Assembly: GCA_963720725.1 (NCBI GenBank)
Contig: CAVRGN010000006.1
Location: 1 to 64,000, forward strand
Reading direction: 5' to 3'
Source: Benzoatithermus sp963720725
GTDB taxonomy: Bacteria > Pseudomonadota > Alphaproteobacteria > Geminicoccales > Geminicoccaceae
DNA: 64,000 nucleotides
Below are positions 27,784 to 36,677 of the stretch, in pieces. The notes below the pieces were generated by a model. It was not told the DNA's origin. It ran no database searches and saw only the letters and a program-made list of their open reading frames with translations. Position 1 is the first letter of the stretch; the number at the start of each line of letters is the position of its first letter. A program made the position numbers and the translations under genes.

Positions 27784-28850
27784 CCGAGGAGATCCGGTTC
27801 GAGCGCCGGGGCCGGCTGGGCGTGGCCGTCCTCGACCGGCAGCAGTCCCTGAACGCACTCACCCACGGCATGGTCCGCGCCCTGGGCCGGCAGCTCGCCC
27901 GCTGGCGCGAGGACGACGCGATTGGTGCCGTCCTGGTCAAGGCGGCACCCGGTCGGGCGTTCTGCGCCGGCGGCGACATCGTGGCGGTGGCCGAGCTCGT
28001 GCGCACGGGCGGGGTCGCGGCGGCGGCGCCGTTCTTCCGCGACGAGTACCGCCTCAACTGGCGGGTCCACACCTTTCCCAAGCCCTACATCGCCTTCATC
28101 GACGGCATCACCATGGGGGGTGGGGTCGGGATCTCGGTGCATGGCGACTTCCGGGTGGCGACCGAGCGCACCCTGTTCGCCATGCCCGAGACCGGCATCG
28201 GCTTCTTCCCCGACGTCGGCGGAACCTGGTTCCTGCCGCGCTGCCCGGGCGAGGTCGGGATGTGGCTCGGGCTCACCGGCGCGCGGTTGCGCGGCGTCGA
28301 CTGTGTCGACGCGGGCGTCGCGACGCATGCGGCACCCTCGGCGGAGCTGGACGGGCTGGAAGGCCGGCTGGTCGAGGCGGCGGCGGCGTCCGACCCGCAC
28401 GCAGCCATCGCCGAATGCCTGGCGGGCCTGGAGCTGGACCGCCGGGGAGCGGTCCTGCACGCCCAGCGGCCGCAGATCGACCGCTGCTTCGCCTCCGCTA
28501 CCCTGGCCGACGTGCTGCGGCTCCTGGCGGACGAGCCCGGCAGCTTCGGCGCCGAGCAGCTGGCCGAACTCGGCCGCAAATCCCCCTTTTCCCTCGCGCT
28601 CGCCTTCGCTCAGTTGCGGCGCGGTCGCGGGCTCGGCATCGAAGAGGCATTGCGCCTGGAGTACCGGATGGTCCACGGTGTACTCGCGGGCCATGATTTC
28701 GTCGAAGGGGTTCGTGCGCTCCTCGTCGCGAAGGACCGGCAGCCGCGCTGGCGGCCAGCGAATCTCGCCGAAGTGGCCGAGGCCGCACTCGACCGCTGCA
28801 TGGTGCAGCCGCCGACGGGCGACCTGGGGTTCGATTGGGACGAGGTCTGA
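27780..28850 (+). CDS. 3-Hydroxyisobutyryl-CoA hydrolase
   Basis: A 356-residue crotonase-superfamily thioesterase of valine degradation, longer than plain enoyl-CoA hydratases as expected. Key segments are FCAGGDIVAVAELV, IDGITMGGGVGISVHGDFRV and MPETGIGFFPDVGGTWFLPR, which carries the family's Glu and Asp. It releases free 3-hydroxyisobutyrate for the dehydrogenase encoded next. Coupled to the preceding acyl-CoA dehydrogenase by a 4-base overlap. Confidence 0.92.
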   Translation: MTEEIRFERRGRLGVAVLDRQQSLNALTHGMVRALGRQLARWREDDAIGAVLVKAAPGRAFCAGGDIVAVAELVRTGGVAAAAPFFRDEYRLNWRVHTFPKPYIAFIDGITMGGGVGISVHGDFRVATERTLFAMPETGIGFFPDVGGTWFLPRCPGEVGMWLGLTGARLRGVDCVDAGVATHAAPSAELDGLEGRLVEAAAASDPHAAIAECLAGLELDRRGAVLHAQRPQIDRCFASATLADVLRLLADEPGSFGAEQLAELGRKSPFSLALAFAQLRRGRGLGIEEALRLEYRMVHGVLAGHDFVEGVRALLVAKDRQPRWRPANLAEVAEAALDRCMVQPPTGDLGFDWDEV

Positions 28851-28873
28851 GCCGCTCGGCTCAGGAGGATGAT

Positions 28874-29767
28874 ATGGCGACGGTCGGATTTGTCGGGCTC
28901 GGCCATATGGGCTTGCCCATGGCGCGCAACCTGGTCAAGGCCGGCCATGTCGTCCAGGGCTATGACGTCAGCACGGCGGCGGTGAACCGGCTGGCGGACG
29001 CCGGCGGCATCGGCGCGGTGAGCATCCAAAAGGCGGTGGCCGACGCCGACCACGTGGTGACCATGCTGCCCGAGGGCCGTCACGTGCGCTCGGTGTACAT
29101 GGACCAGGGCGGCGTGTTCACCGCGGCCGCGTCGAGCGCGCTCCTGATCGACTGTTCGACCATCGACGTCGAGACCGCCCGCACGGTGGCGGCGGCCGCC
29201 GCCGCGCGCGGCTTCGCCATGGTCGATGCGCCGGTCTCCGGCGGGGTTTCCGGTGCGGAGGCCGCGACGCTCACCTTCATGGTCGGCGGAGCCGAAGCCG
29301 CGTTCGCGCGCGCCGAGGAGGTGCTCGCGAGAATGGGCAAGGCGGTGATCCACGCCGGCGGCGCCGGCAACGGGCAGGCGGCCAAGATCTGCAACAACAT
29401 GATGTTGGGCATCCAGATGATCTCGGTCTGCGAGGCGATGTCGCTGGCGCGGCGTCTTGGCCTTGCGACCGACCGGCTGTTCGAGATCGGCCGGGTGTCC
29501 TCCGGACAGTGCTGGTCGCTGACCAGCTATTGCCCGGTGCCCGGCCCCGTGCCGACTTCGCCGGCCAACCGCGACTACCGGCCGGGCTTCACCACTGCGA
29601 TGATGCTGAAGGACCTGCGGCTGGCCCAGGCGGCGGCGCAGGCCTCGGGCGCCAGCACACCATTGGGCGCAGAAGCATACCAGCTCTTCAGCCTGTTCGC
29701 GGCTGGCGGCAATGAAGGGCTGGATTTTTCCGCCATTATCAAGATGATCGAAGGCGAACCCGCTTAG
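28874..29767 (+). CDS. mmsB: 3-Hydroxyisobutyrate dehydrogenase
   Basis: A 297-residue NAD-dependent enzyme forming methylmalonate semialdehyde. The nucleotide-binding motif GFVGLGHMGLPMA is at residues 5-17, the substrate motif DAPVSGGVSGAEA at 118-130, and the catalytic Lys171 sits in GNGQAAKICNN. An AGGAGG ribosome-binding site 5 bases before the ATG fixes the start. Third gene of the valine operon. Confidence 0.94.
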   Translation: MATVGFVGLGHMGLPMARNLVKAGHVVQGYDVSTAAVNRLADAGGIGAVSIQKAVADADHVVTMLPEGRHVRSVYMDQGGVFTAAASSALLIDCSTIDVETARTVAAAAAARGFAMVDAPVSGGVSGAEAATLTFMVGGAEAAFARAEEVLARMGKAVIHAGGAGNGQAAKICNNMMLGIQMISVCEAMSLARRLGLATDRLFEIGRVSSGQCWSLTSYCPVPGPVPTSPANRDYRPGFTTAMMLKDLRLAQAAAQASGASTPLGAEAYQLFSLFAAGGNEGLDFSAIIKMIEGEPA

Positions 29768-29827
29768 GGTCGTTCCGGCATAAGTCCGCCGGCGGCTTGA
29801 GGCGAAAAATCGAGAACCGAGGCGGAC

Positions 29828-30307
29828 GTGAAGGAACAATACCTTATCAGCATTCGTCTCATCGAGCGCCTTCACCGGCGGTTCCTCGACGTGATCAAGG
29901 CAGAACTGGATCGACTGGGTATCGAGGACATCAACAATGTTCAGACGTTGATCCTGTTCAACATCAACGAGGAACAGCTTACCGTCGGCGAGCTCACGGT
30001 TCGTGGCTACTACCTGGGGTCGAACGTATCGTACAATGTTAAAAAGTTGGTTGAGAACGACTATCTGATACAGGAGCGGTCCTCGCATGATCGACGCATG
30101 ACGCGCGTGCGCCTGTCGGCCAAGGGCCTCGACCTGACCGCGCGGATCAGCGAGCTCTACCAGCGCAACAGCGAGGAGTTGGCCGGGAGGTTCGTGGGCG
30201 AGGAGCAACTGCGCCAGACCAATCAGGCGCTGATGAGCCTGGAGCGTTACTGGAGCAGCCAGATCAGCTACGGCCCGGCTTTTGGGATGATCGAGCCGGA
30301 AGAGTAG
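29828..30307 (+). CDS. MarR-family regulator, LdtR-like
   Basis: A 159-residue winged-helix protein. The phrase LTVGELTVRGYYLGSNVSY with VKKLVENDYL and SHDRRMTRVRLSAKG is that of the alphaproteobacterial LdtR group, which in Liberibacter and rhizobia controls an L,D-transpeptidase and stress genes. GTG start. It stands alone, 60 bases after mmsB and convergent with phaR; its codon use is less GC-rich at the start than its neighbours. Confidence 0.8.
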   Translation: MKEQYLISIRLIERLHRRFLDVIKAELDRLGIEDINNVQTLILFNINEEQLTVGELTVRGYYLGSNVSYNVKKLVENDYLIQERSSHDRRMTRVRLSAKGLDLTARISELYQRNSEELAGRFVGEEQLRQTNQALMSLERYWSSQISYGPAFGMIEPEE

Positions 30308-30326
30308 GCCCGGAGCGGCTCGCGCC

Positions 30327-30989
30327 CTATTCGGACGTCTCGCGCGGCTTGTGCATGGTGTCGAGCTGCCGCTGGAGGGACTCCATGCGGCCGCGCAGCT
30401 CGCGCATCTCCTGGTCCAGGCCGGCCGGCTTGTCGACAGCGGCCGGCTCCCGGACCACCTGCCAGGGCTCGTCGGTCGCCGCTGCCTGATGCTCGCTTTC
30501 GCCGCCGCCCGCGCCGGGGCGGAACATGCTGGCCGCGCGCTGGAACAGCGCCATGTTCTGGCGGGTCATGTCCTCGAGCTGGTTCAGCGGAAAGAACCGG
30601 CCGAACGTCTGCTCGACATAGGACCGCATCTGGTCCTGATGCTTGGCGAAGTTCTCCATGCTCATCTCGAGATAGCGCGGCAGGAAGGACTGCAGGCTGT
30701 CGTCGTAATAGCCGATGACGTGCCGCAGGAACCCGATCGGCAGCAGGTTGCGGCCCTTGCTGTCCTCTTCCAGGATGATCTGGGTCAGGACGGAGCGGGT
30801 GATGTCCTCGCCGGTCTTGGCGTCGAACACCACGAACTCCTCGCCCTTGCGCACCATCTGGCTGAGCTCGTCGAGAGTGACGTAGCTGCTGGTGGCGGTG
30901 TTGTAGAGGCGGCGGTTGGCGTACTTCTTGACCACCGCCGGCTTGCTCGCCACCGTGGCCGCCTCCGACTCGACCTTGCCCAGGCTCAT
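30327..30989 (-). CDS. phaR: Polyhydroxyalkanoate synthesis repressor PhaR
   Basis: A 220-residue regulator. The N-terminal PHB/PHA-binding domain shows VKKYANRRLYNTATSSYVTL and FVVFDAKTGEDITRSVLTQII, followed by the accumulation-regulator repeat around FLRHVIGYYDDSLQSFLPRY. PhaR binds PHA granules and represses phasin genes when polymer is absent. The ATG at 30989 is the family start; a longer frame upstream is not conserved. Confidence 0.92.
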   Translation of the reverse strand: MSLGKVESEAATVASKPAVVKKYANRRLYNTATSSYVTLDELSQMVRKGEEFVVFDAKTGEDITRSVLTQIILEEDSKGRNLLPIGFLRHVIGYYDDSLQSFLPRYLEMSMENFAKHQDQMRSYVEQTFGRFFPLNQLEDMTRQNMALFQRAASMFRPGAGGGESEHQAAATDEPWQVVREPAAVDKPAGLDQEMRELRGRMESLQRQLDTMHKPRETSE

Positions 30990-31082
30990 TCCCGTCCCAG
31001 TCGCACCGGCGCGCGCATGAACGCCGCGCCCACACCCGACGCTATCGCCCGCTCCGCGGCGGGACAAGCAGCAAATGCTGCG

Positions 31083-31108
31083 CTGCCGAAGGCCTGCCGC
31101 GAAGGCGG
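31083..31108 (-). terminator. Hairpin downstream of rplI
   Basis: GCCGC-CTTC-GCGGC on the minus strand (107-94 within 31 kb) closely follows the rplI stop. It is followed by another GC-rich partial repeat but no U-run, so termination here is only a possibility. Confidence 0.3.
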
Positions 31109-31113
31109 CATGG

Positions 31114-31659
31114 TCAGATCAGCGCCGCCAGCTCCTCCTCGAGGGTGAGCTCGCGCTCCTCCTCCTCGGCGGGCTCTTCGGGCGCTGCCTTGCCGGCCTG
31201 GAGATCGGCCTCGGCCTGCGAGCGGGCGATGTTGACCTTGACCGTCACCTCGACCTCGGGGTGCAGTGCCACCGCGACGTCGTGCAGGCCCAGGGTCTTG
31301 AGCGGCTGGTCGAGGCGGACCTGCTGCCGCTCCAGGCTGATGCCGGCCTCGGTGAAGGCCACGGCGACGTCGCGCGCATTGACCGAGCCGTAGAGCTGGC
31401 TGGTTTCGCTCGCCTGCCGGAGCAGGGTGACCATCTGGCCCTCGACCTTGCCGGCCATGGCCTGGGCGTCCTGCTTGCGCTCGAGATTGCGCGCCTCGAG
31501 CTGGGCCCGGCGCTTCTCGAAATCGCCGATCGAAGCCTTGGTCGCGCGCAGCGCCTTGCCGTGCGGGATCAGGAAGTTGCGGGCGTAGCCCGGCTTGACG
31601 TTGACCACCTCGCCCATCTGGCCGAGCTTGGGCACGCGCTCGAGAAGGATGATCTGCAT
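31114..31659 (-). CDS. rplI: 50S ribosomal protein L9
   Basis: A 181-residue L9 with the signature MQIILLERVPKLGQMGEVVNVKPGYARNFLIPHGKA at its start (key residues Gly-Tyr-Ala-Arg-Asn-Phe-Leu at 24-30), a long central helix and a C-terminal domain, plus an acidic tail of about 30 residues typical of alphaproteobacteria. Last gene of rpsF-rpsR-rplI. Confidence 0.96.
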   Translation of the reverse strand: MQIILLERVPKLGQMGEVVNVKPGYARNFLIPHGKALRATKASIGDFEKRRAQLEARNLERKQDAQAMAGKVEGQMVTLLRQASETSQLYGSVNARDVAVAFTEAGISLERQQVRLDQPLKTLGLHDVAVALHPEVEVTVKVNIARSQAEADLQAGKAAPEEPAEEEERELTLEEELAALI

Positions 31660-31673
31660 CGCTCGCCTCCCGC

Positions 31674-31985
31674 TCAGCCGGTCACGTAGGGCAGGAGGGC
31701 CAGCTCGCGGGCGCGCTTGACCGCCTGGGCCAGCTGCCGCTGCTCGCCGGCGGTGACCGCCGTGATGCGCCGCGGCACGATCTTGCCGCGCTCGGACACG
31801 AAGCGCTGCAGCAGCTTGATGTCCTTGTAGTCGATCTTCGGCGCGTCGGCGTGCGCGAACGGGCTCGACTTGCGGCGCCGGAAGAACGGCCGGCGGATGG
31901 TGATGTTCGGCGGCTCGCCGCCACGGCTGCGGCCCTGGTAGCCGCCATCCTCGGACCGAGCCGGGGTCTCGTCGTCTCTAGCCAT
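31674..31985 (-). CDS. rpsR: 30S ribosomal protein S18
   Basis: A 103-residue S18. The conserved core DYKDIKLLQRFVSERGKIVPRR followed by VTAGEQRQLAQAVKRAR is complete. It has an unconserved N-terminal extension of about 25 residues compared with the typical 75-80-residue protein, ending near RRPFFRRRKSSPF. It sits 14 bases before rplI and 12 after rpsF. Confidence 0.96.
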   Translation of the reverse strand: MARDDETPARSEDGGYQGRSRGGEPPNITIRRPFFRRRKSSPFAHADAPKIDYKDIKLLQRFVSERGKIVPRRITAVTAGEQRQLAQAVKRARELALLPYVTG

Positions 31986-31997
31986 CGCTCAGCGCTC

Positions 31998-32423
31998 TCA
32001 GAAACGGGGTTCGCGGTCGGGGCGGTCGCCGCGGTCGCGGTCGCGGCCGCCGCCACGCGGGCCGTCGAAGTCGCGGCGCGGGCCACGCTCGTCGCGGCTG
32101 GTCTTGGCCACCATCACCTGCGAGGGGCCCTCCTCGAACTTCTCGACCCGGACCGTGAGGTAGCGCAGCACGTCCTCGTGGATGCGCTGCGTGCGCTCCA
32201 ATTCGGTGATCGCCGCCGCCGGGGCGTCGATGTTCAGGTGCAGGTAATGGCCCTTGCGGTGCTTCTTGACCCGGTAGGCCAGGTTGCGCAGGCCCCAATA
32301 CTCGGTCTTGCCGAGGGTGCCGCCCTGGGCGGTGATCACCTCGCCGAAGGCGGTGGAGAGGTCCTGGGCCTGCTGGTTGGACAGGTCCGGCCGGGCGATG
32401 ACGGTGTGCTCGTAAAGAGGCAT
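31998..32423 (-). CDS. rpsF: 30S ribosomal protein S6
   Basis: A 141-residue S6 starting MPLYEHTVIARPDLSNQQAQ, with GLRNLAYRVKKHRKGHY and a charged Arg/Asp/Gly-rich tail. A GGAAAGGA ribosome-binding site precedes the ATG at 32423. Head of the rpsF-rpsR-rplI operon. Confidence 0.96.
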   Translation of the reverse strand: MPLYEHTVIARPDLSNQQAQDLSTAFGEVITAQGGTLGKTEYWGLRNLAYRVKKHRKGHYLHLNIDAPAAAITELERTQRIHEDVLRYLTVRVEKFEEGPSQVMVAKTSRDERGPRRDFDGPRGGGRDRDRGDRPDREPRF

Positions 32424-32640
32424 CGGTAGCGACGATCCTTTCCGTTGGACAACAGGACGGGGCCCGCCAGCCATTCCGGCGTTCCAGGCGTCCGGTCTTC
32501 CATTGGGGCGGCGCGAAAGGGCGCGACGATGCACCCGCCCGCGCGGCGAAGGGCAGGCTTATACACGCTCCGGTGCGGCAGGCAAGGCCGGCTTTCCGTG
32601 CTAGACGGGACGGACCAGCGGCTGGGCGAGGGGCGGGAAC

Positions 32641-33318
32641 ATGGCGGCACGGCGCATGGCTTTGGTGTTCGATCTCGACGGTACGCTGGTCGACAGCGTC
32701 TACCAGCATGTGGTGGCATGGCACCATGCGCTGCTCGCCAACGGGATCGAGCTGTCGATCTGGAAGATCCACCGCCGCATCGGCATGAGCGGCGGGCTGT
32801 TCACCCGCGCGCTCCTGCGCGAGACGGGCCGGGAGTACGATCCAGAGCTGCTGGAGCGGCTGCGCCAGGCGCATGCGGACGCCTACAAGCGGACGTCGGG
32901 CGACGTGCGGCCGCTGCCGGGGGCGGTCGAGCTCCTGGCCCGGCTCACCGCCATCGGCTGTCCCTGGGGCATCGCCACCAGCGGCCGGATCGAGACTGCG
33001 GGGCCGGTGATCGCCAAGCTGGGCGTGCCCGAGGGCGTGCCGATCATCACCCGCGACATGGTGGCCCACGCCAAGCCCGACCCCGACCTGTTCCTGGCGG
33101 CGGTGGACCGGCTGGGCGTCGATCCTTCGGGCGTCTACGTCATCGGCGACAGCGTCTGGGACCTGCTGGCGGCGCGGCGGGCGGGGACCCTGGGGATCGG
33201 CCTGCTGTCGGGCGGCTACGGCACCGAGGAACTCGAGCGCGCCGGCGCGTACCGCGTGTACGACGACCCGGCCATGCTCCTGACCCGCCTCGACGAGTTG
33301 GGCGTGCGCGAGGCGTAG
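32641..33318 (+). CDS. HAD-superfamily phosphatase
   Basis: A 225-residue haloacid dehalogenase-like hydrolase with motif I FDLDGTLVDS (Asp nucleophile), motif II IATSGR, motif III Lys in HAKPDPDLF and motif IV YVIGDSVWDLLAARR. The helical cap follows motif I, as in beta-phosphoglucomutase and phosphoglycolate phosphatase types. The substrate cannot be assigned. Confidence 0.88.
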   Translation: MAARRMALVFDLDGTLVDSVYQHVVAWHHALLANGIELSIWKIHRRIGMSGGLFTRALLRETGREYDPELLERLRQAHADAYKRTSGDVRPLPGAVELLARLTAIGCPWGIATSGRIETAGPVIAKLGVPEGVPIITRDMVAHAKPDPDLFLAAVDRLGVDPSGVYVIGDSVWDLLAARRAGTLGIGLLSGGYGTEELERAGAYRVYDDPAMLLTRLDELGVREA

Positions 33319-33839
33319 GCTTCTCCGCCCGCCCTCCGCTCAGGTTGCCCGCTTGCGCTGCATCGCGGCCAAGGCGCGGCGCCGGCAAAGCGCAAGGTCA
33401 AAGGAGAGGGTCCGTTTCATGACATGGCGGTCGCGTGTCTTGCCCTTGAAACCGTCTCGGCTTCGCTCGCGCCCGCCCGGCCCGGGCCGCCGGCGCCTTG
33501 CTCCGATTCAAGGAGCTCTATGGCAACGTCAGCGTGCTGGGGCTGACCTTTTCCGACAAGGTGAAGGCGCTGGCCGGCTGCGAGGTCAGCATGCGCGGCT
33601 TCATGGCGCCGCCGCCAGCTTCGCCTGGTCGATGCACGGTTCTGGACGGTGTAGATCATCTCAGCCGGCGATCTCCCGCCAGGAAGTCCAGGAAGGTTCT
33701 GACCTTGGCGGAAAGCCATTTCCGGCTCGGACAGAACGCTCGCGGCCGGGCGTTCACCGTCGCCGCCTTCGCGACCACCAGCTCGCAGGCGCCCCTCGGC
33801 GAGGTTGCGCCGATGCGGCCGCACGTCGTCAATGAGGCC
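33319..33839. pseudogene. Decayed junction with a LysR C-terminal remnant
   Basis: No intact gene is seen in about 520 bases. On the minus strand, 33790-33656 encodes RKWLSAKVRTFLDFLAGD, which is the usual last helix of a LysR-type regulator, without the rest of the protein. On the plus strand around 33510-33615 there is LLRFKELYGNVSVLGLTF with VKALAGCEVSMRGFMAPP, which looks like the N-terminus of another lost gene. Both are fragments; this marks the edge of the accessory island beginning at 33.84 kb. Confidence 0.6.
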
Positions 33840-35417
33840 TCACAGACTCCTGGCGCAGACATTGTGCCACGTCTTCAGTCCTAGGGCGGCCGGCGGCGGC
33901 GGGATGAGACAGACGATGGCGATCGCCATGAGCAGCGTGACGCCGATCGCGATCAGGACGTCGGCGTAGGCCATGGTCGTCGCCTGTGCCCGGAGCTGGC
34001 CGGCGACCGTCGCGAGCGCCGCCGCATCGCCGAGGAACGGGCGCAGCGCGCCGAGGCGATCCGGCAGGCCGCTCGAGAGGGCCGTCACCGTCTCCGTCAG
34101 CCGGGCCGAGTGGAACTGCTCGCGTTTGGTGAACAGGGTTGCGATGAGGCCAGCGCCGATGGTCGTCGACAGGGCGCGAATGGTGTTGAAGAGCGCATTG
34201 GCCGATGGCGCCTCCCGGGGGCCGATGCGCGAGGTCGCGATCACCATGATCGGAACCTGGACGAAGGGTTGGGCCATGCCTTGCACGATCTGGCTCAACA
34301 GGAACTGCGTCTCCTGGTATTGACTGGTCACGCCGGCATTCATCAGCACGCCGGTTGCGAACAGCAGCAGGCCGAAGATCATGATCGGCCGCTCGTCGAT
34401 CTGCCGGGCCAACGCCAGCACGAGTGGCGCCAGCAGCAGCTGCGGCAGCCCTACCCACAGAAGCGCGGTGCCGACCTCGAGCGGCCGATGGTTGTGGATG
34501 GTGACCAGAAAGGCCGGGATGATCATCGCGGCGGCGAGGAGGCCGACACGGAAGAGCGAGTTGCAGAGCACGGCCAGACCGAAATCGGGCCAGCGAAGGA
34601 GCCCAAGGTCGACGAGCGGAGCCTCGGTGCGCAGCTCGTGCCAGACGAAGAGGGTGACGAAGACGAGGGCCAGGGCCGACAGGTTCGCGATCAGCGGGCT
34701 GGCGAACCAGTCGAGCCGGTTGCCCTGGTCGAAGACGCATGCGGTACAGGCAAGGCCGAGCGCGATGAGGATCGCACCCTTCCAGTCGATCCGGCGCAAT
34801 CTGGCGAGGTCGAGCGGGTCGCGCGGCAGGCCAACCCAGGCGCAGATCATGCAGATCAATCCCGGCACCAGGTTCTGGTGGAAGATCCCCCTCCAGCCAA
34901 CCGCATCGGTGATCCAGCCATCGGTGGTGGCGGCGATCGTCGGCGTGAAGGTCAAGGTGACCGCGAAGAGTGCGATCCCCAGTGGCTTGTGCGGACCGGT
35001 GAAGGTCCGGAGCGTGATCTGGAATGCCAGCGGAATCATCGCACCGCCGGTCAATCCTTGCAGGAAACGGAGAGCCAGGAGCTGCTCGAGCGTGGTGGCA
35101 GCAGCGCAGGCAACGCAGATCGCAAGGAACAGCAGGACGTTCACGCACAGCCAGAGCCGGGTCGAGAAGACCGCCGCCAGGGCCGCGGTGACGGGTATGA
35201 TGGCGAACTCACCGATCGAGTAGGCCGTGGGGATCCATGCGCCTTCGTCGAAGGCGGCACCGATGCCGCCCCGAATGTCGGCGATGGCGAATGCGGTGGT
35301 CTGCGTGTTCAAGAGCGCCATCACCGATCCGGTCAGACCGGCCGCCATGGCGAACCAGGCACGCGGCGTCAGTGACTCCGCGCCCGTGTCCGACGGGCGC
35401 TGGAGCTCTGCCGTCAT
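33840..35417 (-). CDS. EmrB/QacA-type MFS drug exporter
   Basis: A 525-residue DHA2-family transporter with 14 hydrophobic segments. Characteristic text includes WIPTAYSIGEFAIIPVTAAL and ALRFLQGLTGGAMIPLAFQI (motif C-like). It forms a tripartite pump with the EmrA-like adaptor encoded upstream (ATGA overlap at 35414-35417) and an outer-membrane channel encoded elsewhere. Last gene of the long same-strand run. Confidence 0.88.
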   Translation of the reverse strand: MTAELQRPSDTGAESLTPRAWFAMAAGLTGSVMALLNTQTTAFAIADIRGGIGAAFDEGAWIPTAYSIGEFAIIPVTAALAAVFSTRLWLCVNVLLFLAICVACAAATTLEQLLALRFLQGLTGGAMIPLAFQITLRTFTGPHKPLGIALFAVTLTFTPTIAATTDGWITDAVGWRGIFHQNLVPGLICMICAWVGLPRDPLDLARLRRIDWKGAILIALGLACTACVFDQGNRLDWFASPLIANLSALALVFVTLFVWHELRTEAPLVDLGLLRWPDFGLAVLCNSLFRVGLLAAAMIIPAFLVTIHNHRPLEVGTALLWVGLPQLLLAPLVLALARQIDERPIMIFGLLLFATGVLMNAGVTSQYQETQFLLSQIVQGMAQPFVQVPIMVIATSRIGPREAPSANALFNTIRALSTTIGAGLIATLFTKREQFHSARLTETVTALSSGLPDRLGALRPFLGDAAALATVAGQLRAQATTMAYADVLIAIGVTLLMAIAIVCLIPPPPAALGLKTWHNVCARSL

Positions 35418-36538
35418 CGCTGCCGGGGATCGGCGTGCGCCTGCCGATCGCCAAGCCCCAGCAGGGCGAGCAGGCGCTCGATCAGCGGCAGCGGCTCCGC
35501 GTCCGGAGCGGTGTCGACCGCGACCACGGCCGACATGCCGGGAAGAAGTCGCCCCACGAGCTCCTGCTTCGGCTCGATCACGACCTTGAGCGGAATCCGC
35601 TGCACGATCTTGGTGAAGTTGCCGGTCGCGTTGTCGGGTGGAAGCAGGGCCGTTGCGGCGCCGCTGGCGGATGCCAGGGCCGCCACGTGGCCGCGCACCT
35701 TCGCTCCAGGAAAGCTGTCGACCGTGATCGTGACCGGCTGGCCGGGGCGTACCCGGCCCAGCTGCGTCTCCTTGAAATTCGCATTGATCCAGACGGAATC
35801 GAGTGGGACCAGAGTGATGATCCCGGCTCCGACTCCCACATACTGGCCTTCGAACACCGCCCGTTTGCCGAGCTGGCCGCGCACTGGCGCCCGGATGACG
35901 GTGTGCCCGAGATCGATCCGAGCGAGCTCGGTGGCTGCCCTGGCTTGGTCCAGCTCGGCCTCCGCCTGCCGCTGCTGCGCGGCAAGCACCGGGAGATGAC
36001 CCTCGGCTTCCTGGATCGAGGCCGCGCTGCTCTTGAGCGCGGCGCGGTGCGCGAGATGGGCCGCCCTGGCCTCGTCCAGGGCTTCCTGCGTGCCGAAGGT
36101 CGTCTTGCGCAGGGAGCGGGCACGCTCCAGCTGCACCGACGCGAGGTCAAGATTGGCCTGCGTTGCTTCGTGCTGCGCGCGTGCCTGGGCGATCACGTCC
36201 TGCTGCTGGCGCAGCTGCGCGCCGATATGGTCGACCGCCGCCTGCCTTGCCTGCACGACGGCTTCGGCCTGGGCCACCTTTGCATGGTAGTCGTTGTCCT
36301 CGATCCGCAAGAGGGGCTGGCCCGCGTCCACCATCTGGAAGTCCTGCACCAGAACGGCGGCGACGTAGCCCGGCACCTTCGCCGCAAGCATCCGCAAGTC
36401 ACCTTGGACGGAGGCGTCATCCGTCGTCTGGACACGGCGATCGACGCGCCACCAGTCCCAGCCCAAGGGCACGCCGACCGTCGCCAGGAGGGCAAGGACG
36501 GCAGCAACCAGCAAAAACTCGATGACCCGCATGCTCAT
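35414..36538 (-). CDS. EmrA/HlyD-type membrane fusion protein
   Basis: A 374-residue periplasmic adaptor. A single N-terminal transmembrane helix (VIEFLLVAAVLALLATVGVPL) is followed by a beta-barrel/lipoyl half motif TTDDASVQGDLRMLAAKVPG, a long alpha-helical hairpin (residues about 85-200, rich in Ala/Gln) and VIRAPVRGQLGKRAVFEGQYV. The ATG at 36538 is preferred; an upstream start at 36601 adds a non-conserved stretch. Partner of the EmrB-like exporter. Confidence 0.88.
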   Translation of the reverse strand: MSMRVIEFLLVAAVLALLATVGVPLGWDWWRVDRRVQTTDDASVQGDLRMLAAKVPGYVAAVLVQDFQMVDAGQPLLRIEDNDYHAKVAQAEAVVQARQAAVDHIGAQLRQQQDVIAQARAQHEATQANLDLASVQLERARSLRKTTFGTQEALDEARAAHLAHRAALKSSAASIQEAEGHLPVLAAQQRQAEAELDQARAATELARIDLGHTVIRAPVRGQLGKRAVFEGQYVGVGAGIITLVPLDSVWINANFKETQLGRVRPGQPVTITVDSFPGAKVRGHVAALASASGAATALLPPDNATGNFTKIVQRIPLKVVIEPKQELVGRLLPGMSAVVAVDTAPDAEPLPLIERLLALLGLGDRQAHADPRQR

Positions 36539-36677
36539 CAGCGATGCCCCCGCTCGCGGAGCGCGTCGGTTGAGCCAGATCCCGACGCCGGGTCGGTCCA
36601 CCCCGCTACCAACGTGAGGCCGAACATTGAGCCTATTCGCGTCCGTCGCTCTCCACCGATGGGAAGAGCACGCTGGC

